From contig NZ_JACHIN010000012.1 of NCBI RefSeq assembly GCF_014203235.1, forward strand, positions 211,210 to 275,209: a stretch of 64,000 nt of DNA. The letters are read 5' to 3'. Within the stretch, counting starts at the first letter, position 1. Each line of letters starts with the position of its first letter. Position numbers and translations under genes: made by a program. The DNA comes from Nonomuraea endophytica. Its GTDB lineage: Bacteria; Actinomycetota; Actinomycetes; Streptosporangiales; Streptosporangiaceae. The notes under the pieces were generated by a model. That model did no database searches and was not told the DNA's origin. It worked only from the letters and a program-made list of their open reading frames with translations. This document shows, piece by piece, positions 16,584-24,624 of the stretch.

Positions 16584-18167
16584 CTAGCCGGTGAAGCCTG
16601 TCGGGGCGACGCGGACCGCCACCTCGGTGAGCATCGCATGGCCGTTGCCGGAGGTGTCGGTGATGGTCACCCGCACGTACCTGGCCTCGCGCGGCGCCGC
16701 CAGCGTGGTCCAGTCGAGCGTGTCGGTGCGGGCCATCGTGTACGCGCGCACCTGCTGCCAGTCGCCCGACCCGGTCGCCGACACCTCGACCTTGGCCGAC
16801 TCGTGGTAGCCGGGCTTGAGCACGACCCCCACCCCGGTGATCGGGTACGGCCCGCCGAGATCGGCCTGCCAGTAACGGGCGGGCGGCGCGGCCGTACCGG
16901 CGCCGGCGGCGTGCCAGTAGGTGAGGTCGCCGTCGATCGGCCCGAGCGGTCCCATCGACGGCCTGCTCGGCGCGGTGTGGGTGAGGTCGGTGGAGACGGT
17001 CAGCGTGCCGGCCTGGTGCAGCGCGGCCAGGTCGAGCCGGTCGGGGGTGGGCGTGATGTAGTTGCCGCCCAGGATGCCCTGGCCCCGGTCGTAGTAGACG
17101 GTGAGGACGCGGCCGTCGGCGAGCTGGACGCTGCCCGGGTAGCTCATGTCGGAGAAGATGCCGGGGTTGCGGTAGATGAGCTGGCTCTGGGTGGCGGACC
17201 ACCCGCGCGAGTCGATGTACATGCGCCCGGCCACGGGGCGGCCGCCGACCCAGGTCGCCGACTGGTCGCCGTACGTCAGCAGGTGGCTGCCGCCGCGCAG
17301 CTTGAGCAGGTGCGGAGCGTGGCCCTTGAGTGTTGTCTCGTTGACCGGGGTGCTCCAGGTGTCGCCGCCGTCGTAGGAGTGGCTGACGCGCATCACGTCA
17401 CCGTTGTTGGAGGTCCTGGCCACCATCATCACGTGGCCGCCGCCCAGGTTGGCCAGGGCGGGCTCGGCGTACCCGATGGTGGTGCCGGCGACGTAGACGG
17501 GGCCTTCCCACATGGCGACGCGTTCGTCGGCCTTGGCCCAGGTCAGGCCGCCGTCCCGGCTGCGCAGGACGTGGGCGCCGGAGCCGCCGAGGGAGCCGGA
17601 GTAGTGGCGGTAGCCGTACACGGGGAGGAGGATGTCGCCGTTGTCGAGCTCGACCATCTCGCCGTTGACGGCGACGCTGGCCTTGCCGCTGTCGTACATG
17701 AGGCTGGGCGGCAGGATCGGCGCCGACCAGGTGACGCCGTTGTCGGTGGAGCGCTTGACGTAGACCTGGCGGCGGTTGCCGCGTGAAGGCCGGTAGTCGT
17801 AATAGGCCATCAGCAGGGTGCCGTCGCGCAGGACGGTGAGGCTGGGCTCTTTCACGTCGACCGTCAGCGGGTCCGGGTCGCTCGCGATGATCTGCTGGGC
17901 TGACCAGGTCTGGCCGCCGTCGGTGCTGCGCCGGGCGGCGATCGCGCCCGAGTGGGAGTGGGAGACGCTCCAGCTGTAGGCGAGGTAGAGGTCGCCGTTG
18001 GCGAGCGTGGTGATGGACGGGAACCAGGGGCACTCGACGGTTTCGTTCTGCTCCCTGGTCAGGGCCGGGTCCCACGGGCGGCAGGTGCTGTTGTCGGGGC
18101 TGATGATCTGCACGTCCGGCGTGCTGGTCAGGAGCAGGGTGGCGACGGCTAACGCCTTGAGGAACAT
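16584..18167 (-). CDS. secreted BNR/Asp-box (sialidase-fold) protein with C-terminal carbohydrate-binding domain
   Basis: A 527-residue exported protein. Signal peptide at 1-16 or so (MFLKALAVATLLLTS). The six-bladed propeller region (about 20-390) carries Asp boxes STDGGQTWS (81-89), STDNGVTWS, SRDGGLTWA and SYDGGDTWS. The C-terminal 130 residues (YWQADLGGPYPITGVGVVL, ARYVRVTITD) look like an F5/8-type CBM32 domain. The family includes exo-sialidases, but I see no canonical RIP motif, so sialidase activity is uncertain and another glycosidase or a glycan-binding role is possible. ATG at 18167 has AGGAGG five bases upstream. Its promoter carries two copies of the 21-bp operator also found at 34.8 kb. 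Confidence 0.82.
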   Translation of the reverse strand: MFLKALAVATLLLTSTPDVQIISPDNSTCRPWDPALTREQNETVECPWFPSITTLANGDLYLAYSWSVSHSHSGAIAARRSTDGGQTWSAQQIIASDPDPLTVDVKEPSLTVLRDGTLLMAYYDYRPSRGNRRQVYVKRSTDNGVTWSAPILPPSLMYDSGKASVAVNGEMVELDNGDILLPVYGYRHYSGSLGGSGAHVLRSRDGGLTWAKADERVAMWEGPVYVAGTTIGYAEPALANLGGGHVMMVARTSNNGDVMRVSHSYDGGDTWSTPVNETTLKGHAPHLLKLRGGSHLLTYGDQSATWVGGRPVAGRMYIDSRGWSATQSQLIYRNPGIFSDMSYPGSVQLADGRVLTVYYDRGQGILGGNYITPTPDRLDLAALHQAGTLTVSTDLTHTAPSRPSMGPLGPIDGDLTYWHAAGAGTAAPPARYWQADLGGPYPITGVGVVLKPGYHESAKVEVSATGSGDWQQVRAYTMARTDTLDWTTLAAPREARYVRVTITDTSGNGHAMLTEVAVRVAPTGFTG

Positions 18168-18191
18168 ACAACCTCCTGGGGGGTTGCCGCG

Positions 18192-18240
18192 ATCGAACGC
18201 GAAATATCGTTCCATGTCAACGTGAAAGGTTGTTCCATGT
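18192..18240 (-). promoter_or_regulatory. BNR gene promoter with two 21-bp operators
   Basis: Minus-strand TTGACA (18215-18220) and TTCGAT (18192-18197) are 17 bases apart. Operator copy A (18197-18217) fills the spacer; copy B (18220-18240) abuts the -35. On the minus strand both begin ACATGGAAC and end TTTCGCGT (A) or TTTCACGT (B) with four variable bases between. The same element occurs twice at 34780-34831. Placement indicates repression by blocking RNA polymerase. Confidence 0.75.
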
Positions 18241-18286
18241 TCTGGGTACGCTACTGTCTCTTAATTAGAGGCACCAATGTACCTAA
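18230..18286 (+). promoter_or_regulatory. candidate monooxygenase promoter and TetR-type operator
   Basis: TTGTTC (18230-18235) and TACTGT (18252-18257) are 16 bases apart, and the -35 overlaps 21-bp operator copy B. Just downstream, 18265-18286 forms a weak inverted repeat with outer arms TTAG and CTAA (6 of 10 paired positions), a possible site for the TetR encoded two genes downstream. Both parts are tentative. Confidence 0.4.
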
Positions 18287-18295
18287 AGGAGCGAC

Positions 18296-19858
18296 ATGAC
18301 GGCACGACACGAAGTACCCGTCCTGATCGTGGGCGGCGGCATGAGCGGGCTGTCCGCCGCGCTCTTCCTCTCCCTCCAGGGCGTCCCCTGCCTGCTGGTC
18401 GAACGGCACGCCGACCACTCACCGCACCCCCGGCTCAGCGGCCTGTTCCCCCGCGTGATGGAGGTGCTCAGGCAGGCGGGGCTGGAGCGGGACCTCCGGG
18501 CGCTCGACGAGTTCGAGGGCAGGGAGGGCCGGTTCATCAGGGCCGAGACGCTGGCCGGGGCGGAGATCGCCAGCAACCCCGACATCCGGGAGGACGCCGA
18601 CCTCGGGCCGTACACCCCGGCGCCGGGCGCGATCCTCGACCAGGACCAGTTCGAGCCGCTGCTGCGGGCCAGGGCAGTCGAGCTCGGCGCGGACGTCAGG
18701 TACCACACGGAACTGCTGGAGTTCCGGCAGGACGACGACGGCGTCACGGCGGTGGTCCGCGACCGGGGCGACGGCGCCACGACCACGGTCCGCGCCGCGT
18801 ACCTGCTGGCCTGCGACGGAGACAGCAGCCCGATCAGGGAGCGCCTCGGCATCACCAGATCGGGGCCCGGCCACCTGGTGGAACGGCTCGGCGTCCTGTT
18901 CAGGGCCGACCTCGGCGCGGCGCTGCGCGGACGGCACGTCCGGATCTGCCTCACGTCCGGCCACGGCGACCTGCACGTCCGCGCGCTGAACCGCTGGGGC
19001 TACGGCATCGACTTCGACCCCTCGCGCGACCGGATCGAGGACTTCACCGACGAACGCTGCGCCGAACTGGTCACCGCCGCCGTCGGACTGCCCGGCCTGG
19101 AGCCCGAGATCCTGCACGTCCAGCGCTGGCGCATCACCGCCCTGATCGCGACCCGCTTTCGCGAGGGCCGGATCTTCCTGGTCGGCGACGCCGCGCACGC
19201 CTGGCCGGCCACCGGCGGCTTCGCCGGTCAGGCGTGCGTGCTCGACGCCCACAACCTCGCCTGGAAACTCGCCGCCACCCTGTACGGCGGCGCCGGAACC
19301 ACCCTCCTCGACACCTACGAACAGGAACGCCTGCCGGTGGCCAGGATCAGCATGGACGACTCGCTGCGCAGGATGTCCTGGTTCCACGCGGCGGCCGAGG
19401 AGGCAGAACGCCCCCGCGACCACGCCACGGTCGCGATGGGCCAGGTCTACCGCTCGTCCGCGATCCTGACCGAAGACCCGAACCCGCGGCATCCGGATGG
19501 GGAGTCGCTTGAGGACCCCCGCCGTCCCACCGGGCGGCCGGGCACGCGGGCTCCGCACCTGCTCATCGAGCGTCACGGTGTCGAACGGTCCACCGTGGAC
19601 CTGTTCGGCGGCTCGTTCGTGCTGCTCACCGACGACCCGGCCTGGACGGAGGCGGCTGAGGAAGTCGGCGGGCTGGTCGCGCACCGCTTCGGCGGCGACC
19701 TCACCGACCTCGACGGCCTCTTCCACCACCGGTACGGGATCAGGCCAGGGGGCGCGGTGCTGGTCAGGCCCGACGGGCACATCGCCTGGCGTTCGCCCGC
19801 CGGTGACCCCGAGCCGGCCAGGACGCTGAAGTCCGTGCTGGCCAGGGTGCTCGGGTGA
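18296..19858 (+). CDS. FAD-dependent aromatic monooxygenase (class A flavoprotein)
   Basis: A 520-residue flavoprotein of the PHBH/polyketide-oxygenase fold. The Rossmann motif is VLIVGGGMSGLSAALFLSLQ (about 9-28); ACDGDSSPIRERLGI matches the conserved DG motif; FLVGDAAHAWPATGGFAGQA (about 296-315) is the FAD-ribityl GDAAH motif, with a less usual AWPATGG in place of the common HPPTGGQG. A C-terminal thioredoxin-like domain (about 410-520) is typical of the phenol-hydroxylase and aromatic-polyketide branch. It hydroxylates an aromatic substrate using NAD(P)H and oxygen; the substrate is unknown. AAAGGAG sits before the ATG. A TetR gene follows in the same direction. Confidence 0.88.
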   Translation: MTARHEVPVLIVGGGMSGLSAALFLSLQGVPCLLVERHADHSPHPRLSGLFPRVMEVLRQAGLERDLRALDEFEGREGRFIRAETLAGAEIASNPDIREDADLGPYTPAPGAILDQDQFEPLLRARAVELGADVRYHTELLEFRQDDDGVTAVVRDRGDGATTTVRAAYLLACDGDSSPIRERLGITRSGPGHLVERLGVLFRADLGAALRGRHVRICLTSGHGDLHVRALNRWGYGIDFDPSRDRIEDFTDERCAELVTAAVGLPGLEPEILHVQRWRITALIATRFREGRIFLVGDAAHAWPATGGFAGQACVLDAHNLAWKLAATLYGGAGTTLLDTYEQERLPVARISMDDSLRRMSWFHAAAEEAERPRDHATVAMGQVYRSSAILTEDPNPRHPDGESLEDPRRPTGRPGTRAPHLLIERHGVERSTVDLFGGSFVLLTDDPAWTEAAEEVGGLVAHRFGGDLTDLDGLFHHRYGIRPGGAVLVRPDGHIAWRSPAGDPEPARTLKSVLARVLG

Positions 19859-19944
19859 GGGGCGGCCGGCCGTACACGGGAGACGGGCGAGGATGCGGGA
19901 CAATGCCCGAGTGCGGCCGGCCGCTGCCCGAGAGGAGAGTCCGC

Positions 19945-20547
19945 GTGTCCGAGCAGGTGAAGAAGGCGCGGCGGCGCGGGCAGGCCCTGCTGGACGCGAT
20001 CTACGCGGCGGTGCTGGCCGAGCTGGCCGAGGTGGGGTTCCGGCGGCTCACGATGGAGGGCATCGCCGCCCGCGCCGGTTCCGGCCGGATGCCGCTCTAC
20101 CGGCGCTGGGACACGCCGGAGGCGCTGGTGCTCGACGCGCTGGCCGACGCGCTGTCGGCCGGCGGCGGCCCGGTGGACACCGGTGACCTCCGTGAGGATC
20201 TGCTGGTCCACTTCCGCCGGATGACCGAGCAGGTCCTGGCCGGTGACCTCGGCGCCGCGCTCGGGGCGGTGGTCGGCGAGGGCGCCAGGCACCCCGAGCT
20301 GGTGGCGACGCTGCGGGACCGGCTGCTGCGCCCGCACCTGGTCGCGATCGAGCAGAGCCTGCGCCGGGCCGTCGAGCGCGGGGAGATCGGCGCGGCCGCC
20401 GTGTCGCCCGAGGTGTGCGCGGCGGGCCCGGCGCTGATCACCGTCCAGCACCTGATCAACGGCGTGACGCCCACCGGCGACGAGCTGGCCGCGATCGTCG
20501 ACCGGCTGGTGCTGCCCGCGCTGGGCAGGCCGTTCAGCGCATCCTGA
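19945..20547 (+). CDS. TetR-family regulator
   Basis: A 200-residue one-component regulator. The N-terminal helix-turn-helix reads LAEVGFRRLTMEGIAARAGS then GRMPLYRRWDTPEALVLDAL, close to the TetR pattern with a C-terminal ligand domain of the TetR_C_33 type. GTG at 19945 is preceded by GAGGAGAG; a longer start at 19855 would overlap the monooxygenase stop and adds an unlikely Gly/Arg-rich leader. It probably controls the monooxygenase just upstream. Its 3' end overlaps the convergent SDR gene by 14 bases. Confidence 0.88.
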   Translation: MSEQVKKARRRGQALLDAIYAAVLAELAEVGFRRLTMEGIAARAGSGRMPLYRRWDTPEALVLDALADALSAGGGPVDTGDLREDLLVHFRRMTEQVLAGDLGAALGAVVGEGARHPELVATLRDRLLRPHLVAIEQSLRRAVERGEIGAAAVSPEVCAAGPALITVQHLINGVTPTGDELAAIVDRLVLPALGRPFSAS

Positions 20548-21349
20548 CGAGCTGGCCGGTGACGCACCGGGCCTGCTCGGAGGCGAGGAACGTGATCACG
20601 TCAGCCACGTCCTCCGGCCGCGCGATGTGTCCCAGCGGGCTGAGCCCGCGCAGCGTCTCCTCGTCCTCCTTCTTGATCCACCCGGTGTCGGTGACCGGCG
20701 GGTAGACCATGTTGGCGGTGATGCCGTACTTGCCGAGTTCGTGGGCGGCCGACATCGTGTAATTTTCCTGGGCCGCTTTCGCGGCGCCGTACGAGACCTC
20801 GGTGGGGAAGCCGTCTGGACCGCCCGACGTGAGGCCGATGATCCGCCCCCAGCTCGCCTCCCGCGCGATGTGGCGGGTGGCGAACTCGGCGATCAGCAGG
20901 GCCGCCGCCCGCGCGTCCACGGCGAACTGCCGGTCGTGGCCGGCCGCGTCCACCAGCAGCAGCGGGCGGCCGAGGTCGTCGGTGGCGCGCGGCTCGAAGG
21001 TGTTGCCGATCCAGCCGGTGGCGTTGTTGACCAGGATCTCCACCGGGCCCAGCGTCTCCTCGGCCCGTTCGAAGAGCGCGCGGGGCGCCTCCGGGTCGGA
21101 CAGGTCCGCCTCCGCCGACTCGGCCACCCCGCCCGCCAGCCGGATCCGCTCGACCACCTCGTCGGCGCTCGCCGCGCGCAGCACGTCGTACTGGGCGGGG
21201 AAGGCCGGGTGGTCCACCGGCTCCAGCCGCTTGTACGTCAGGAAGACCGCCACCCCCTGCCCGGCCAGCGCGACCGCGGCGGCGGCCCCGATCCCCTGGT
21301 TGGCGCCCGTCACGAGGGCCACGCGTCCTTGCAGTCCGGTGTCGATCAT
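20534..21349 (-). CDS. short-chain dehydrogenase/reductase
   Basis: A 271-residue classical SDR. Cofactor motif VTGANQGIGAAAAVALA (about 13-29), the NNAT stretch in ILVNNATGW, then the catalytic region IIGLTSGGP followed by SYGAAKAAQENY with the Tyr-x3-Lys pair. NADPH is favoured over NADH by TYKR after the second beta strand. An insert around 110-140 (GNTFEPRATDD) is longer than usual. It is likely a ketoreductase or alcohol dehydrogenase of unknown substrate. It stands alone, convergent with the TetR gene and divergent from a small membrane protein. ATG at 21349 is chosen because longer frames lack family similarity. Confidence 0.9.
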   Translation of the reverse strand: MIDTGLQGRVALVTGANQGIGAAAAVALAGQGVAVFLTYKRLEPVDHPAFPAQYDVLRAASADEVVERIRLAGGVAESAEADLSDPEAPRALFERAEETLGPVEILVNNATGWIGNTFEPRATDDLGRPLLLVDAAGHDRQFAVDARAAALLIAEFATRHIAREASWGRIIGLTSGGPDGFPTEVSYGAAKAAQENYTMSAAHELGKYGITANMVYPPVTDTGWIKKEDEETLRGLSPLGHIARPEDVADVITFLASEQARCVTGQLVRMR

Positions 21350-21415
21350 CCCGTCATCATGCCCAGCCGCCGCGGCCCGCCGCCAACGGGTTTCGCGCCG
21401 TAGGGTGAAGGCGTC

Positions 21416-21895
21416 ATGCGAGGAATGGTGGCGGCCGGAGCGGTCGCGGCGGCGCTGGGGGTCGGCGTAATCGCCGTCGGGACCGGCGCGTTCGGGCTGG
21501 AGACGCAGGAGTTCACCCGGATCGAGTGCCGCTCGGTCATGGTCAAGGGCGGCGCGGTCTGGCACTGCGACGGCGAGAGCCCGGCACAACTGCGCGCCAA
21601 CGACGCGGCCGTCCGCCGGGCCGAACTGGCGGCGTTACGCGCCCACCGCGAGGCCGTTCCCCCCTTCAGCCCCCGGCGTCGCACGGATCTCACGTTCGTG
21701 GACCACGACGGGCGGACCGGCCCGCAGCGGGTCACCGCCACGCGCCTGCCCGGCGGCGAGCGCTGGATCGCGCATTCCAGCATGGTCGTCGGCACGGGCG
21801 CCGGGCTGCTGGCGCTCGGCGGCGCCGTCATCGCGTTTCAGTGGCGGCCGGTGATGGGCCAGCGCTCCACCGCGAAGCCGTCTTCGACGACGTAG
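21416..21895 (+). CDS. small membrane protein, unknown
   Basis: A 159-residue protein with an N-terminal membrane helix (about 4-26), an outside region of about 85 residues containing two cysteines (IECRSV and WHCDGE), and a second helix at about 124-144 (VVGTGAGLLALGGAVIAFQW). The architecture resembles DUF3592-like actinobacterial envelope proteins, but I cannot assign a family. Its 3' end overlaps by 58 bases the end of the convergent PLP-enzyme gene, so the last 15-20 residues may be unconstrained. Confidence 0.6.
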   Translation: MRGMVAAGAVAAALGVGVIAVGTGAFGLETQEFTRIECRSVMVKGGAVWHCDGESPAQLRANDAAVRRAELAALRAHREAVPPFSPRRRTDLTFVDHDGRTGPQRVTATRLPGGERWIAHSSMVVGTGAGLLALGGAVIAFQWRPVMGQRSTAKPSSTT

Positions 21896-22911
21896 GCGCC
21901 GCTCCACATGTTCACCACCCCGCAGCCGTGGTTGGGCAGCACCGACACCAGCGACCCGACCCGCAGGCCGCCCGCTCCGGTGAGATAGCCGTGCTCCTCG
22001 TTGGCCTTGCCGAACGCGACGCCGGGCACACCCAGCACGGCGCCGAACCCACTGCCCCTGACCGACGCGTCGGAGCTCATCGCCTTCAGCCCGGCGTCGA
22101 CGATCGCCAGATCCTCGCCCCGAGGCACGCTCACCACCCGGGTCAGCACGGTCAGCGCGCACCGGGACTCCTCGGCGGTGCCGAGCGCCACCTGGTTGCC
22201 GTCGTAGAAGACGTAGGTGCCGGGCCGCGCCTCCGTCACCCCGGGCACGAACGGCGCACTTGCCGCCCCCGGCGTCGAACCCACCGAGACGACCGCGCAG
22301 TCGTGCCCGGCCGCGCGCAGGTCGGCCGCCACGCCCGCCATCGTCTCGCCGACCCGCCGCCCGGCCTTCTCCCGCCCGCCCGGATCGCCCAGGTAAGTCA
22401 TCAGATGGCCCTCGTGCGTGAGCACGCCGCGCAGGCTCAGCCCGCCCAGCCGTTCCAGCTGAGCGGCCGTCCGCACCGCATCGGCGGGCGCGACGCCCGC
22501 CCGCCCCATCCCGGTGTCCACCTCCAGCAGGTACGGCTGCCGCACCCCCGCGGCCCGTGCGGCGGCGGCCAGCGGCTCGGCGGCGGCCACCGAGTCGAGC
22601 GACACCGTCACCCCGGTACGCACCGCGAACCGCACCTTGGCGGGCCCGACCGGCTGGTGCGCCCAGACCAGATCCTCGATCCCCGCCTCCAGCAGGGCCT
22701 CGACCTCGCCCATCGTGGCACAGGTGAACCCCGTCGCGCCGTGGCCGAGCTGCCGCCGCGCCACCTCGACACACTTGGACGCCTTGAAGTGCGGGCGCAG
22801 CGCCACCCCCGCGGCGGCGGCCAGCCCGGCCATGTCCGCGAGGTTGCGCTCCAGCTTGGCCAGGTCGATCAGCAGCGCGGGCGTGGGCAGCTCATCGAGC
22901 GGGATCTTCAT
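21838..22911 (-). CDS. D-threonine aldolase/D-serine dehydratase-like PLP enzyme
   Basis: A 357-residue fold-type III (alanine-racemase-like) PLP enzyme. N-terminal ELPTPALLIDLAKLERNLA and RPHFKASKCVEVAR hold the PLP lysine (HFK). The barrel shows TCATMGEVEALLEAG, LEVDTGMGRAGV and SVGSTPGA. The C-terminal D-Ser-dehydratase-like domain has FYDGNQVALGT, DAGLKAMSSDASV and PNHGCGVVNM, whose His and Cys coordinate the catalytic metal in this family. Substrates in the family are D-threonine, D-3-hydroxyaspartate and related D-hydroxy amino acids. It is the last gene of the 13-gene operon, fitting D-amino-acid breakdown. ATG overlaps the amidohydrolase stop by four bases. Confidence 0.88.
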   Translation of the reverse strand: MKIPLDELPTPALLIDLAKLERNLADMAGLAAAAGVALRPHFKASKCVEVARRQLGHGATGFTCATMGEVEALLEAGIEDLVWAHQPVGPAKVRFAVRTGVTVSLDSVAAAEPLAAAARAAGVRQPYLLEVDTGMGRAGVAPADAVRTAAQLERLGGLSLRGVLTHEGHLMTYLGDPGGREKAGRRVGETMAGVAADLRAAGHDCAVVSVGSTPGAASAPFVPGVTEARPGTYVFYDGNQVALGTAEESRCALTVLTRVVSVPRGEDLAIVDAGLKAMSSDASVRGSGFGAVLGVPGVAFGKANEEHGYLTGAGGLRVGSLVSVLPNHGCGVVNMWSGAYVVEDGFAVERWPITGRH

Positions 22912-23735
22912 GCGAGCCCCAGCAGCGCGCGCGGGTCGGCGTCGAGCAGCGCGTCCAGGGTCTCCGGCCGCACGCCCTCCAGGCCGGGCACCCGGATGCC
23001 GGTCAGCGAACGCAGGCCCTTGACCGCCTCGTCCGGCGTCCACAGCGGGAAGTCGGATCCGAACAGCAGCTTGTCCGCCACCCCCCACTCCTGGGCGCGC
23101 ACCAGCGACAGGTACCCGTCCAGCGGCCTGGCCCAGCTCGCCGACACGTCGGAGAACACCCGCCGGTTCTTCCGCAGCACGATCATGGTCTCGCGCTGCC
23201 AGGGATGGCCCATGTGCGCGATGATCTGTGTCAGCTCCGGATGGCGGCGGGCGACGGCGTCCACGGTGAGCGGGTTGGTGACGTCCAGGTCGCCGGCGGG
23301 GCTCGGGGTGGCGCCCATGTGCCACAGCACCACCAGTCCGGCCGTCGCGGCGGCGGCGTAGAACGGGTCGTGGGCGGGGTCGCGCGGATCGAAGTGGGCC
23401 AGCACCGGGTAGAGCTTGATGCCGCGCAGCCCGCGCGCCACCCCGTCGGCGAGCTGCTCCAGCACGTCGGGGTCGGTGGGGTCGAGTGCCATGAAGCCGA
23501 CCGTCTCGGTACGGGTGTCGGCGCAGAAGCGGGCCACGTGCTCGTTGGAGGTGGCCACGCCCGCCGAGGTGGCCCGGATGCCGAACACGAACGCCGCCCG
23601 CACCCCGGTCATCGCCCGGTCGTAGTCCTCGGGGGTCACGTCCTGCCAGGGCCCGCCGTACACCGGCCGCCAGTGGTCGTCCCACTCGCACCCCCAGTCT
23701 TCGGCGAGCATGCAATGGGTGTGCACATCGATCAT
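22908..23735 (-). CDS. amidohydrolase family 2 (ACMSD-like) metal hydrolase
   Basis: A 275-residue TIM-barrel protein. Metal ligands are visible: MIDVHTHCM at the N-terminus (H-x-H), LWHMGATP, IIAHMGHPWQ and LFGSDFPLWTP with the catalytic aspartate. The subfamily contains decarboxylases (ACMSD), lactonases such as 4-sulfomuconolactonase, and 2-pyrone-4,6-dicarboxylate hydrolases, so the reaction may be lactone or amide hydrolysis or decarboxylation. ATG at 23735 is preferred over the GTG at 23753 because GGAAAGGA lies about nine bases before it. It is coupled to the downstream PLP enzyme. Confidence 0.85.
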   Translation of the reverse strand: MIDVHTHCMLAEDWGCEWDDHWRPVYGGPWQDVTPEDYDRAMTGVRAAFVFGIRATSAGVATSNEHVARFCADTRTETVGFMALDPTDPDVLEQLADGVARGLRGIKLYPVLAHFDPRDPAHDPFYAAAATAGLVVLWHMGATPSPAGDLDVTNPLTVDAVARRHPELTQIIAHMGHPWQRETMIVLRKNRRVFSDVSASWARPLDGYLSLVRAQEWGVADKLLFGSDFPLWTPDEAVKGLRSLTGIRVPGLEGVRPETLDALLDADPRALLGLA

Positions 23736-23760
23736 CGGCCCCGTCCTTTCCACACGTCGG

Positions 23761-24624
23761 TCATCGGCTTCGTCCCTCTGGCGCGGGTAGCAGTGAGCGG
23801 GTCACCACGCGCAGGGCCGTCACCAGCTCGTGGTCGGCGAGCATGACGGCGGCGGTGGCGCGCAGTTCGGTGAGCAGCGCCTCGTGGCGGGCCGGTTCGA
23901 GCTCCCCGGCCGGCCCCGAGACGCTCAGCGACGCCAGGACCTCGCCGCCCGCCTCCAGCGGGATGGCCAGGCAGCGCAGCCCGATGCTGTTCTCGTTGTC
24001 GTCGAAGGCGTAGCCGCGCTCGCGGGTGACGCGCAGATCCGCGAGCAGCTCGGCGAAGGTGGTGCGGGTGTGTTCCGTCCTCCTCCGGTACGGCTCCGCG
24101 GGCAGGAACTCCGGCAGCTCACCCTCCTCCAGCCGGGACAGCAGCAGCTTGCCGAGCCCGGTGGCGTGCGTGTCGTCGCGCGAGCCGCTCATGGACATGT
24201 ACCTGATGGGCCGATCCGGCTCCTCGACACACAGGTGGAGCACCTGTGTGCCGTCCAGGACGCCGAGGTTGGCCGTCTGCCCGGTCCGCTTGGCCAGCTC
24301 GGCCAGGTGCCCGCGGGCCGAGGCGCCCGCGTCGAGCGTGGAGACGTAGGCGGTGGATAGGTCGAGCACCTTGTGGCCGAGCCGGAACGACGGCCGATCG
24401 TCCACGCGCACCACGTACTCGGTCTCGGCCAGCACGGACAGCAGCCGGACGAGCGTGCTCTTGGGCAGCCCGGTCTCCTCGAACAGTTCCGACAGGGTCA
24501 CCGGGTGGCGGCTGGTGGCCAGCCGTTCCAGCAGGGCCAGGCCGCGCGCGAGTGCGTGCGCGTGGTAGTTGGCCGCCGCGGGCTTGTCCTCGTCGATGCT
24601 CCGCTTCTCGGTGCCTCTCTTCAT
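23761..24624 (-). CDS. IclR-family regulator embedded in the catabolic operon
   Basis: A 287-residue regulator. The winged helix is at about 24-85 (ALARGLALLERLATSRHPVT, LPKSTLVRLLSVLAETEYV), and the IclR effector domain follows (about 95-270) with YVSTLDAGASARGHLAELA, HATGLGKLLLSRL, ERGYAFDDNENSIGLRCLAI and VLASLSVSGP. IclR proteins bind small acids and control catabolic operons; their sites are often palindromes of the TGGAA-TTCCA type, similar to the 21-bp element found here at 18.2 and 34.8 kb. It is therefore the best in-window candidate for that regulon, which is inference. Its ATG overlaps the D-aminoacylase stop by four bases; it lies mid-operon and has no promoter of its own visible. 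Confidence 0.92.
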   Translation of the reverse strand: MKRGTEKRSIDEDKPAAANYHAHALARGLALLERLATSRHPVTLSELFEETGLPKSTLVRLLSVLAETEYVVRVDDRPSFRLGHKVLDLSTAYVSTLDAGASARGHLAELAKRTGQTANLGVLDGTQVLHLCVEEPDRPIRYMSMSGSRDDTHATGLGKLLLSRLEEGELPEFLPAEPYRRRTEHTRTTFAELLADLRVTRERGYAFDDNENSIGLRCLAIPLEAGGEVLASLSVSGPAGELEPARHEALLTELRATAAVMLADHELVTALRVVTRSLLPAPEGRSR

